Positions 1 to 12,300 of a stretch of DNA of 64,000 nucleotides are shown piece by piece. Each line of letters starts with the position of its first letter. Position 1 is the stretch's first letter. This DNA is from Prauserella marina (GTDB lineage: Bacteria; Actinomycetota; Actinomycetes; Mycobacteriales; Pseudonocardiaceae): the NCBI RefSeq assembly GCF_002240355.1, contig NZ_CP016353.1, positions 248,001-312,000 on the forward strand. Direction: 5' to 3'. The position numbers were made by a program, and so were the translations under genes. The notes beneath the pieces were generated by a model that did not search any database, was not told the DNA's origin, and saw only the letters and a list, made by a program, of their open reading frames with translations.

Positions 1-2
1 CG

Positions 3-310
3 CACCAGCCTCCGCGGTTCCCGCCGCGGCCACCACAGGCTCCCTCACGCTTCGATCCGGACGGTTTCGATCGGGATGCGTTCGGCGATGCCCGCCAGGG
101 ACCGTACCGGCCGCGGGATCTCGGTCTCGGCGACGTTTGGTACTACGACTCGGAATACGCACCGGCGCAACAGCCGCTGATTCCGGTTGCCCCTGACGCG
201 TTGGCATCGCCGAGTGCCGACAGAGCGCCCTCGGATGCGCCGACGACTCCGATCAGCACCGAGAGTTCCAACCCCGTGCTGCGCGTGTCACCGGGGCCGA
301 CGGTTCTGGA
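3..310 (+). other. N-terminal Pro/Arg-rich linker of the giant protein
   Basis: The first ~100 codons are rich in Pro, Arg, Asp and Ala (for example FPPRPPQAPSRF near the start and a YYDSEYAPAQQPLIPV stretch). They have no predicted fold. Such linkers typically follow an N-terminal targeting or secretion domain, which would lie upstream of the window. Confidence 0.6.
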
Positions 311-3300
311 CGCCGCCTCACTCGACCTTGAGGAGACAGCACAGCTCGTCGGTGGCGCCCTTGCCGACATCGAAGGTGACGCGGTGATCACCCATGTCCC
401 GGATCAGGACAATCCGGGACGGTGGAGGGTCGAATCGTCCGATGGCCTGCGGTGGGAGTTCCAGGTCGGCACCCAGCGCGGCGTGCCAAGCATCACCGTT
501 CCCGAACTTCGTCTCGTGGACGGCAAATGGGAGTTGACCGGGCCGGTCGAGGTGATGCTTCCTACGCTCCCCATCGGTAGTCAGGCGCAGGCCGAGACTG
601 TTGGTCCGGTGTTGAGTGCAGCCCTCACGCAGACTCCTTCCGAGATGCGGAGGCTGGTTTCCGAGGTACCGGCAACCAGCGACGAGGCGCTACCGCCGCT
701 CGGTGACCTGCTCCCGCAGCCACCGCCCGCGCCGGGATCTGCTCAGTTGCCCTCGGTCGTCCCCGACGGCAACCATGCTGCCGCGCGCATCGGCAACGGG
801 GCTGACTGGATTCGTACCTTGCCCGCGAATCAGCAGGTCGCGTTGCAGGACGCGATCGCCCTTCGTTCCGACGAACGCAACAATGCGTTGCGGACGCTCA
901 CCGGCAACTTGACGCCTGCGCAGCAAGCCGAGTTCTCCCGTCGCCCTGTCACGGGACAGGAATTGCTGGAATCCGGCGCTTTCGCCCGTCATTCCGATGA
1001 AACAGCCGCAAGGACAGCGGAAACCGAAGCCAACACCGTCAACAATCTGGATAGGGCGTTCGCCGGCGCTGTGTCCTCGACGGCACCCGCGAAGGTGCAC
1101 TGGTGGTCCGACAGCGTCGGTGCTGTTTTCGGCGGCGACCTCACGAACCTTGAGGGCCGACGGTTTGTCAACGCGGGGCACACATCCACCAACCTCCACC
1201 AGCCGACGACCGGTCAGCCCGAGGTTCGTGCCACGGTGCTCCTTCCCTCCGGCACCAAGGCAATCCATGCGGGCGAACTCTCCGACAACACGGTCCTGCT
1301 GCCCCGTGGGTCGGAGTTCACGGTCGTCAACGCGGAGCAGGCCGTTGTCGACGGCAGGGAAGTGCTGCTGCTCGAACTGGAACTGACCGGCGGTCCCGCA
1401 CTCAGCGGAACGGAAATGTCCAGCGTCGCGGACATGACCAAACTGGAGGACTGGACAGGCCAGGCTTCCAGCCCTTCGGCGATCTTCCAGGATGCCGAAG
1501 GTCGGCAGTGGTACGTCAAATCCGCCGGCTCCGCGCTGCACGCGGAGAACGAGGTCGCGGCAGGAGCGCTGTATCGTGCCTTCGCCGACAACTTCTACCA
1601 GGCCACTGGCGTTCGGTTGCCCGCGCCGGAGACGAAGGTGGTCCGGCTTGAGGGAGAACTCGATCCGCGTAGTGAGTACGGTGTCGCAAGCGCCTGGCTG
1701 GAGAACGACGGTGCGCTGACCGCCGACGCGATGGCCGAACTTTCCGCCGAGCAACAGCATCAGGTGTGGGGTGGCTTCGCCGCCGATGCGTGGCTCGCGA
1801 ACTGGGATGTCGCGGGCCCCCAGCACGTCGATGTCTCCGGTGGCACGTTCGAGAACGTGCGCTCGACGGGACGCGGTCCGGCGCGCATCGAGTTCGGCGG
1901 GGCGATGTTGTTCACCGGCCTCGGCATCGAGAAGGGAGGTCAGTTCGGCGGGGATGTCACCGAGCTGGCCGGTTTGCGCAACTCTGCCGTCAACCGTACG
2001 GCCGAGCGGATGTTCAGGGATATGCCGACTGAGACGGAGCGGGAGTCAGCGCGCGCGTTGGCAGCTCTGTCGCCGGAGCGGATCGCGGGCATCGTGCGGT
2101 CGACGGTCTCCGATGCGGCCGTTGCCGAGCGGTTGGTGACCGATCTCGTCGCCAGGCGTGAGGACATTGTCCGTCACTACGGACTTCCGGCTGAGTCCGC
2201 GGAGCAGGCTTCGCCGGAAGCCGCCATGCGATGGGAGCTGCGGGACAGCGCCGCGCAGAGCGCGCGGATGACCGAGGCCATCCGCGGGCTCGGGGTCGGC
2301 CGGCACGGGACGGCATTCAGCAATCCGTTCCGGTTCCCCCCGGGAGCCTCACCTGATCTGCTTGCCGTGCTTGGCTTGCGGCCTGGCCCGATCGAGGCCA
2401 CGAGGCCGTTCGACGAGGACACCGCGATCTTCCGAGATGTCGACCCAAACCAGAATCCTCTGTTTCGGACGCACCGCATCACGCCACAGGAGCTGGAAGC
2501 GGCGGGCGGATTCAAGCCGCTCGCTCCCGGTGCCACCACGTGGGAGCACTTCGACGCGCATGTCGGTGGTGGTGCCACCGCTACCGGTTTTATTTCAACG
2601 ACGTCCGACCTCATGGATGCCGCGGACCGGGCGAAACGAGCAGAGGAAACGGTATACACGTACGTTCACTTCACCCCCGGTGGACTCGACGTGGACGCCA
2701 CGAAGCGTTATCACGCCTGGGAGGACAACCTCACCCACGGTGAGAGCGAGATCCTCCTGGAGGACATCCCGTTCGAGAATATCGCGGGCTGGTGGACGCA
2801 CGCCCAGAGCTTCAGCGGGCATTCCGATCCGATCTGGACTCCGAACCCGGCCTTCAAGGGCTTTCTGCCGATACCGAAATCCACGTCACCGACCGGTCCC
2901 TCCGCCGATCAGGCGGCTGTCGATCCGTTCGCGGGCCAGGTTCCCGCCGATCCTTTCGGCTGGCGGGACGAAGCATCGGAAACACCCACTGCCGAACCGG
3001 CCGGGAAGTCGCCGATCAGCCGCTTCTTCCATCGGGTCGGCGAATTGTTGTCGAGGCCGATTCCGCAGTCCTCGGTGCCGCTCGACACGTCCATGACGTT
3101 CACGGACGAGTCGAAGGACGTGGTGGAGGCGTGGGCGGCGAACCAGGCCGAAACGATCGTCGAGACCTTGCGGGAGCAGGGAATCGATGTTTCCCCGAGG
3201 CGCGCGCGCAAGATCGTCCGGCAGTTGTCGCAATCGCTGTTCGTGCTCAGCGAGGATGGCGTCAAGGAAGCATTCCTCAATCGACACTGGAGCCCGCTCG

Positions 3301-6300
3301 GCAACCTGCGGGACGCGATCAACGATCCCACGGTGCGATCGGTTCTCTACACGGAGCGGGATCCGTTCTCGGCTGTCCACTTGGGACTGCGTGACGGCAG
3401 GTACGACGTGCACGGCAACTTCGTCCGCGAGTTCACGATCGCCGACGCCGTCAATGCCGTGCTTCACGAAGCCACCCACGTCCTCCAAGGCGACCCCAAG
3501 GGGCTCACGCCGAACCAGGTCGTGGCAAGGGAGACGACGGCACACGAGGTCGAACGGCGGTTCCTCAACGGAATTCCGGAAGCCGATCTACGGGCGCTGC
3601 CTTCGGAGCTGCAAGAGGCGGCGCAGTTCAGTGCCGAGTTGTCGGCGGCGATCGTCGCCTTCGAGGTACACCCGCCGGAATCCGACTATCTCCAGGCGTT
3701 CGAGTCGCTCAAGACCGGTGCGCCGACCGTCGAGTACTCCCGTTCCGAGTTCAACCGCCCGCAGGACCTCGAACCCCTGTTCACGCTTGCCCGCGACGCG
3801 ATGGTCGGCGAGGCGGGCCGTCGGGCACGAGTCTCCGATGACGGACTCGCCGCCCTGGTGGCGGAAACACCCGTCGTTCTCCGGCACGAATCGGGTGACG
3901 ACTTCATCCGCGTAATCGGCGATGACAGGAGTGAGCTCGGCGCCTCATATCGCACGCAGCTTGCCGGTTTCGTCGCCGCGCAGCTTGGGGTTCCCGCTGC
4001 CGAGCTGGACCTTCGTGTTATCTACGACGGGCGTTCGTTCGAGGTTCTGGATTCCTCCGGTGACCGGCACGCTGTGCTGACCTTCGATCGGAGGATGGAC
4101 CGGTTCGCGCTGAAGCTGGCGGCGTACGAGAGGTTCGGCAGGGAGGACTTCGAACACTCCGTCGTTCCGGACGTTATCGGTGCGGGCCTTGTCGCTGGTA
4201 CGGACAACCAGTTCTCCTTCACGGTGACCGCGGCACGGCCAGGGCGGACGATCTCCGAGATCATCGACGGGATCACCGAGGCCAGTAAGGCGGACAGGCC
4301 AGCCAGGATCGAAGAGCTCCGGCAGATGCTGAACGCCTGGGCCAAGGCTTTCGCCGAGCTTCACCTGCGTACCAGCAGGATCCCTGACGGGCCTGCCGGA
4401 GTTCACTGGGGCGAGACCGCAGCCGAGATGTTGCGTGTTTTGCACGCTGAAGCCATCCGGCTTGGCCAACCCGGCCTCGTCAATGGTCAACTGGCGCATG
4501 CGGTCGATCGATTTGTTTTGGAGAGCCACCAGCTACCGAGTAGTTGGATAGGACTTCGTCACGGCGACGCTCACGGCGATAACGTTCTTTTCCATGTCGA
4601 CTCGGACACGGGCAGAAACGAGCTGACGATCATCGACCTCGAAGAGGTCTACGACTCGCTCGATCGGGATGGCTTGCCGCACGGTCAGCGCACAACGTTC
4701 GACGAGATCGATGACATCGTCAACGAAATCCAGGATGTCCTATTCGTCGATGAAGTGGACTTCCAGGGGCCGAGGGAGAGTTGGCCGAACTGGCCCGAAG
4801 CGGTGCTCGCTGCGCTCGCTCCCGAGATGGTCGATCATTTCCTCAACTCGTACGAGTCCGCCGTTCGTGGTTTGACGATGGACGGCAGGAGTACGAGTGT
4901 CGCGATCCTCAAGGCGACTCAGGACGTCGTCTCGGCGTTTCGGGAGTACGCCGACAACGGGCAGACCGCGTACGCCGAACGGAAGCTCGATGCGACAGTT
5001 GGGGTTCTGCGTGCGCTGCTGGGACTTTCGCCGGACCTGACACCGCGACTCACTCCCGAACAGCAGGCCGAATACGCGGCGTCCTTCGCGGGCGCTCACG
5101 ACGGTGAGCACGCGCGAAGGGACGGGCTGCTCGACTGGGCTCGTGAGCGCGCCGTCGATGGCGCGGGGGCGGCCGTCCGGTTGACCGGACCGGATGGAAT
5201 GCGGTCGACGTCGAGTGACTGGGCTGTCGTCTACCTGCCGGTCGACGGGCCGGAGGGCCTGTTCGGCAGGGACGTCGACCTGGCGGGCGAGATGCTTTCC
5301 GACCCCAGCATGGCCGGTGCCTCGATCCATCCCGTCAGCGGTCCACAATCGACGGTGCTCAAGGTGTACCTGCCGCCGGGCACTCAGGCTCCGCAGATCA
5401 GTGCCGACGGCACGGTTTCCCTCGCCGAAGGCGGGATGTACCGGGCCGTGTCGGATGGCACCGGCCAGAACGGCGGCAGGGAGATCGAGCTGGTTCTCGT
5501 CGGAGGACCGACACTCGACCAGCCGGTCAACGCATCCGCGATCAATCCGGCGGGCCGGCATGGTCACGCCGTGATCGACTGGTGGCAGGCACACGAGGCG
5601 CACGCCAAGGCTGTGCTTTCCGGGGCATCGGCCGACACCATCGCCAATTTGCGGGCCATCGTGGACGAAACATGGCAGCGCGCTCGGGTGGCTGCCGGAG
5701 TGCACCTGCTCAACACGAGATTCGCCGTACCGGCCGACGGAATCCTGGTCGGCAACATCGTTGACGGGCTGCGGCCCGACCTGCCCTACGTCGCCGGTTA
5801 CTCGCCGAGCACGGCAGGCACCAACCGGCTTTCGGTCATCGCACTCGACCCTGCCGTTGCCGACCAGCTTGACCGTGGTGAGTTCGCGGACGAGCAGCTT
5901 GCCGAGGATGGTTTGCTCCGGCAGCGCGTGCTTGAGGACAGCGCGTTGACGAGCTCGCTCCAGGCGGGCAGCAGGCTCTCCTTCGACAGCGCACGCGGTC
6001 TCGTCGTCGAAACGCCCTTCATCGACGGTCCTGATTGGACGAATGTTGCCCTGCGCTCCCAAGCGGAGGCGGCGGCAACCGAACCCGCCGGGGCACGAAC
6101 GGAACGTCCCGAGTCGCCGCCGCCTGAAGCGCCACCGGAGTTGCTCAACCCATCGGTGCCGCTCGACGCCACCCTTGACCTTTCGCCACAGCAGATCGCC
6201 GAGATCAGGAGACTGGGCCAGAGCCTTGCTCCGCTGATCGCCGAAGCGCCCGGTGTGGACGCACGGGCCAGGCAGATCGGTGACATGCTGACCGCGATGC

Positions 6301-9300
6301 TCATGCGGCCGTTCGAGCTGCACCACGACGCGACTCAAGCGTCCTCCGGGCTCAGCAAGGGACAGTGGGAACGGCTGAAGGGCGCGTTCGCCGACCGGAG
6401 CGTGCGTTCGGTACTGGATTGGCAACCGGGAAAGCGCGGCGGAAAGAACGGCTACTTCCGCTTCGGCGTGCGGCTGACGCGCGTGATGCCGGAGAACGGC
6501 AACGCGGAGCGGCCCGCCGTGCTTTTCGACGCCGTCCTCGATGCCGTCCACGAGGTGTACCACCAGCTCACCGGCAAGCCCGTCGGCTGGACCGCCCAGC
6601 AGGTTGTCGACAACGAGGTGGCGGCGCACGAGCTGATGCGCCAGGCCATTCGGATGTTGCCCGCCGACGTGCTGGAGACCCTGCCCGACGACCTGCGCGC
6701 GATCGCGAGGCCGGAGTGGGACGCCGCGCTCACCCGCAGTGTCGTCGAGGAGGTCGTTCACCCGCTCGACAGTGAATACGTACGGACACTGACGCAGCTC
6801 TCCGAAGGTCAGCCGCACGTCCGCTACTCGGCCAATGGGCAGACCGGCCGGGGCGACCGCGATCTGGTCGAGGTCTACCAGCGAGCCCAGCGGCAACCGG
6901 TCACCGAGGTCGAGCGTGAAGCCGAGACGAGGGAACTGTCGTTCTCCGACGTCGACGGCGCTTTGTCCGACCGCAAGGGCACTCGAATGACCAAGGCGCT
7001 TCGCGAGGTTCTCGCGAGCGTCGTCGCTTCGAACGAACTGCCGTCCGACATCGCGGAAATCCAGATCGCGCGGCGATCCGGCAAGCACCTGCGCGTCTTG
7101 CTGCTGTTCGAATCGGGCGCGATGGCGGAGGTTCGTTTCTCGACCGAGCAATGGGTATCGGATTCCAATGCCCAGGTCCGGCTGCCCTTGACTCGCGAAG
7201 GCGAGGACGGCGTGTGGCACTCGGCTCGACCCGTCCTCGTCAACATGAGCACCGCGTTGCCAACGGATCCGGCCATGGCGCTCGATGTCCTGCGCGAACG
7301 AGTGATCGGTGCGCTGAGTGTGACCGCCGAGCATTACATGACTCCGGTCAGGGAGGAGGCCACTCCGGAGCCTCAGCAGGCCGCGCCCGTGATCGACCCA
7401 CACGCCGACTTCGTCACCAGGGTCAGGCAGGCCGCCGAGCAGCAGGCCGGATGGTCCGAGGTTTTCGTCTCGGCCGAAGACGCGGCGATGTTGGCCGACG
7501 ACTCCCGTGGCTTGCAGGGAACCCGCGTCGTCGCGGAGCGGCCGGTCGATGTCGACGGGGCGCCCGGCGAAGGCGCCTCGGTCAAGGTTTTCGTTCCGCC
7601 AGGCTCGCACCTGCCGGTCGGGCCGTCGGGTGCGCTCACGCTGCCGGAGGGAAGCAGGCTCGAACACCTCTCGGGGCAGGAGCTCATTCTCTTCGATGGT
7701 CCTGCCCTGCGGCCCGATTCCACCGATCCCGGCGTTCGGCACGCGCTTGCCGAACTGGCGTGGTGGACGGCGGAGGGCGACCTGCTCGCGTCGGAGGCCG
7801 GCAGGGATCCCGCGTCGTCTGGGGCGAGGGGCGACGCGCTCCGGTCGGTGGAGCGCACGGCATGGCGCTCGGAACGTCTCGCCGAAGCCGCCCGCATGCT
7901 GGCGAGCGAGTACGGAATTCCGGCTCGCGATGTGCTCGTCGGCAACGACGGTACGGGTGAATGGCAGCCGGGCAGGCTGGTCGCCGGCTTCGACAGGGCG
8001 CAGAACCGGCTCGTCTTCGTCCGTGTCGACGCGAGCGACGGCACCGTCGTGCAAGACCCGGTCAGCTACCTTGAGGGGCAGTTGCGGACGGACCCGTTGC
8101 TGCGTGAGCGGGTGTACCGGGACGCGGGGCTGGCCAGGGCCTTGCGCAACGACGAGCTGACAGTCGACTACCGCAGGCTGCCGAGGCAGGGCAGCACGGA
8201 AGCCGCGCGATATCTCGTGCAGGGCCACGCCGCGAGCGACCTGGTGCGGGAAGCGCTCACCGACGACCGCACGCGTGCCACCCGGCCCGGCTGGACTGAG
8301 ATCAGAGCGGTGCCGACCGACCGGGACTCGGGGCAGATCGCCGTGCTGTCCGATCCGGAGATCACCGTCGCCGAGCACGGGATCGCCGACGCGACCGAGG
8401 CCCAGCAGGCTCGTGATGCGCTTTCGGATCCGGTCGCCGACATCAGGGCCGCCGCGGACAAGGGTCCCGGCGCGCTCGCGCTGCGGCGCGCCGTCGACGG
8501 TACGGATCCCGCTTCGCATCCGACCCGGTTCGTCGTCAGCGGAGACGGCCGCGTGGGGGCGGACGAGTTCATCTCGACGCCGATCGGTGCCCTCAGTTCG
8601 GCCGAACTGGCCGACGTCGTCCGCAGCCTGCCGCAGTGGCAGGGCAGGGGCATCCTGTTGGATGTCGAGCACGTCAGTGTCGAGCAGGCACAACAGCTGG
8701 CGGACACCCTCGGCGTCACCGTCGCGTTCTCGATGGACCGAGGCTGGCTGCCGGAACAGCTCACCGCGACCAGGCCGGACGAGCAGGCGTGGTTGCTTGC
8801 CGGACCGGGCAAGCAAAGGCCGGACGTCTTCGACCTGCCTGCCGAGCGGGACGCGGCATCGTCGGCCCTGTACGTCGAGAGCGTCACCGGGCAGGTCGTC
8901 GTCGACGACATCGCGGGACTCGCGCTCCGCGAAGGACGTGGTGCGGCCGGTTCCGGCGAGGCGGCGCAAGCGCGGCAACCGGTCGCCGATCCCGCTCGTG
9001 GTACGCGACCGGCGACGCTGGCCACGCTCACCGATGTCGATCTCAAGGTCGCCGTGGCCGAGGTGGCGCTCGCCGAAGCGCGGAGAATGGCCGACGCGGT
9101 GCCGGGAGCGACGGTCGAACAGGCTGAGGCCGTCGTTCGTGATCTCGTCGCTTCGATGTTCGTGCTCAGCGAGTCCGGTGTCGTCGCCGCGTTCGGCAGT
9201 GAAGGGGCGGCCTCGCCGATCTTGCGGGCCGCTGTCGCGGACCCCGGCAGCACGGCCGTTCTGTACCGAGGCGACGGGCAACCGGCCGTCGGGGTCAAGC

Positions 9301-12300
9301 TGGAACGGCGCGACCCTGGTGGCAGGTGGCTGAGGGACGCGACGCTCGGCGACGTCGCAATGAACCTCGTCCGTGAGGCGATTCCGGTCCTGCGGGAGAA
9401 CGTTGCCCCCGGAGCGCCCGCATCGGATGCCACGAGCGCGGCTCGTTCCGACGCGGTGGTCGATCAGGTCGCGACCGCCGCGGCGAGGCGCATGCTCGCT
9501 GGTGACCCACGCGGAGCGGTCGAGTTCGGTGACCAAATCCCCACACTGCGCTTCCGGGACGACAGTGCTGTCGGTGGGATGCCGGACGCCGCGTCCCTTG
9601 CCGCTGTCCTCGAAGAGGCCGGCCCTCGTTCCTGGCAGACGCGAGCCGTAACCGGGTTCATCGCCGATCGACTGGGCGTTCCCGGCGACGCGGTGTCGAT
9701 CGATCTGGACAACGGCACCGTCACGCTCGGCGGCGAGCTGGTGGCCAGGCTGGGGCTCACCGAAACGGCCGAGGGCCTCGCGGGCTTCCTTGCGGGAAGG
9801 GACCGCCTCGCGGCCGAGGGCCTCACGTTGGCGACACGGAGCGAACTGCTCGGTCTCGGTCTCATCGACACCGGCGACGCGCGCCTCGGCGTCGCCCTGC
9901 TGGCGCCCGACCAGGGGCGGACGCTGAACGAGGTGCTCGCGGATCCGGCGAGCGACGACAACGACGTGCGCGCGTGGTTGCAGAGTGCGGCGAGGGTCGC
10001 GGCTGAGCTGCACCTCCGGCTGCGCGAACCGGGAGTCTCCGAAGGTCAGGCCGGTGCCGATCTGGTCGAACGAGCCGCGGCGACCGTCAGGACGCTCGCC
10101 GGTACCGCCACAGGGACGGTCACGCTCGCCGGTCAGCTCGCCGAGCTGGCCGATGCGCTGGAATCCAGGGCGCGCGGTATGTCGGCGCGGCCGTTCTCCT
10201 CGACCGCTTCCCACGGCGATCTCGCGGGAAGCCTGCGCGTGCACACCGACGAGCTGGGGGTCGTGCACGCGGCGCTCTCGGACGCGGGAGCGCTCCAGCG
10301 GACGACTCCCGCCGACGCCGAGCTTCGCTCGGTCGAGAACGCCATCGCCGCGGCACGACAGGCGGATGCCGCCGAACTCACCGACTTCTTCCAGCGGGAG
10401 TACGAGGCCACCGTGCGAGCCGCTTCTGGGGCGCTCGCGCCGGAAGCGCGGGCCATCGCCGACGCGGTAGGGCGATTGATCGGCGAGTACCAGAATCTGG
10501 AGGGGCGCGACGCCAGCCGGGTGGCGCGCGACATCGCGGACCTCCGCGACCTGCTGGTCCAGCAGGAAACCGATCGAGAAACGGCGGCGGACACCACACC
10601 GGACGCGAGGCAGTCGAGGCTAGCCGCGAGCGGTGCCGAGCTGACCGAACTGGTCCGGGTGGGCAGGCCAGCCGACGACCTCGTCGCCAGGTTCGTCGAC
10701 ACCATGCCCGAGCTGGCCGCTCCCTACACCTCCCGCTCGCTCCTCGACCAGGAAGGCACCCTGCTTGGCGACCGGGTGCGGGTGATCCTGAGTGACTATC
10801 TTGCTCAGGTCGAGGGCGGCACCGGCGAGCGGGCAGTGCCGGTGGACGTGGCCGTCAAGGCCATCCTGCTCACCAACGCGATGCCCGGCGAGGACCGCAC
10901 GGCCTACGGCATCCAGCGGGCCTTCGAGGAACACGCCGCGTACTTCGGTTCACCGGTGGCCGCGCGCACGGCCGCCGCGTTCGCGACCACCCTTCCGCTT
11001 GCCACCCATCTGCTCGGCGGTGGTTCAGCCGAGGCGGTGCTGACGAGGGCACTCGCCGCTCACGCCGACATCAACGGGGACTCCACCGAGTCCACCACGA
11101 CGGAGAACCAGTTCGCGGTAAGGCTCATCGCCGAGCAGACCGAGTATCTGCGCGCCACGGGCATTCTCGGCACCGAAGCCGCCGGGGCGCGGGCGGCACG
11201 GCTGACCGAACTGCTCAGCGACCCCGGGCAACTGGCGCTCGACGGAGCCAGGCGCGAACCGAACGCCGCTCACCAGTCCTATGTGGACGAGGTGAGGGCG
11301 AAGTCGGCCAGCGGTCAGGACATCGGTGGCCTGCTCGGGACGCCGGTCGTTCGTGACGAGGGAACGACGACGACCGACGCGATCGGGCACCTCGTCGATC
11401 CGGTCGTCGGGCAACGGCTTTTCCCCGCGTTGCGAGTGCTCGGCTGGCAGGGGCAGACGCTGACCCCAGAGGCACTGCTCGCCGTTGAAGGTGGCTTCTA
11501 CGCGGGCGAGTCGATCGGCACCGCGAGGCAGGACCTCGCCGCGCTAGAACTGGTCAGGTCGACGGCGGCGCAACAGGTCAGCGAAGGCTGGGTGACGGTC
11601 TACGCCGAGATCGCCGATGCGAGCACATTGTTCGGCACGCCGGGTGACGCGGGGGGACGGCAGGCTACCGATCCCGCACCGATCCTCGCGCAGCTGACAC
11701 CGCCGACTGCTCCCGCGCCCGGCACCAGGGTGGTCGAGCTGCACATTCCTCCCGGCACGGCGGTGCTGGATCTGGCCAACTACGCCGAGGCAGGCGCACC
11801 CCGGGTACTGATTCCCGATGGCGCGCGGTTGCATGCCTTCGCCGATGACATCGTCGGCGGAAACAGGCAAATCGAGGCGATCCTCGTCGATCAGACGTCC
11901 ACAATGGACGCAGCGGCGGTTGCTGACCCCGTCGCGATTCACGAGCGGGCCAGACTCGACTGGTGGAGGGCTCACGACACGTGGCTGGCTACCAAGGCGC
12001 TCGCGGCTGCCGAGCAGGGGATCGGCTGGGGCGAACGGCTCGCCGAGGCCCGCTCGGCCGAACGCGCGGCCTGGAGGGCCGAGCGCGACGCCGCGGGAAG
12101 GCGGGGCCTCCACGAGAACGGCGTGCGCCCGGAGAACGTGCTGGTGGGCAGGCCGGGGGACATACGAGAGCCAGGGCGCTTGTTCGTCGGGAAGCTGGAC
12201 TCCGGCGGTCTGGTGTTCGTCGAGACGTCCCAGGGCGGTGCGAGCCACGAGCGGCCGGGAACTCCGGAGTACCTGCTCGATCAGTTACGTACGGATTCCT

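Noticed and set aside
201-203. TTG as the start of the giant gene
   Set aside because: The frame is open for 66 codons before it and reads as Pro-rich linker. No ribosome-binding site precedes it, so the start is outside the window.
4740-10268. 1,842-codon open frame on the - strand
   Set aside because: It lies wholly antisense to the giant ORF and its translation is Arg/Gly/Pro-rich without domains, typical of shadow frames in high-GC DNA. The same holds for the other long antisense frames in 3-51,560.
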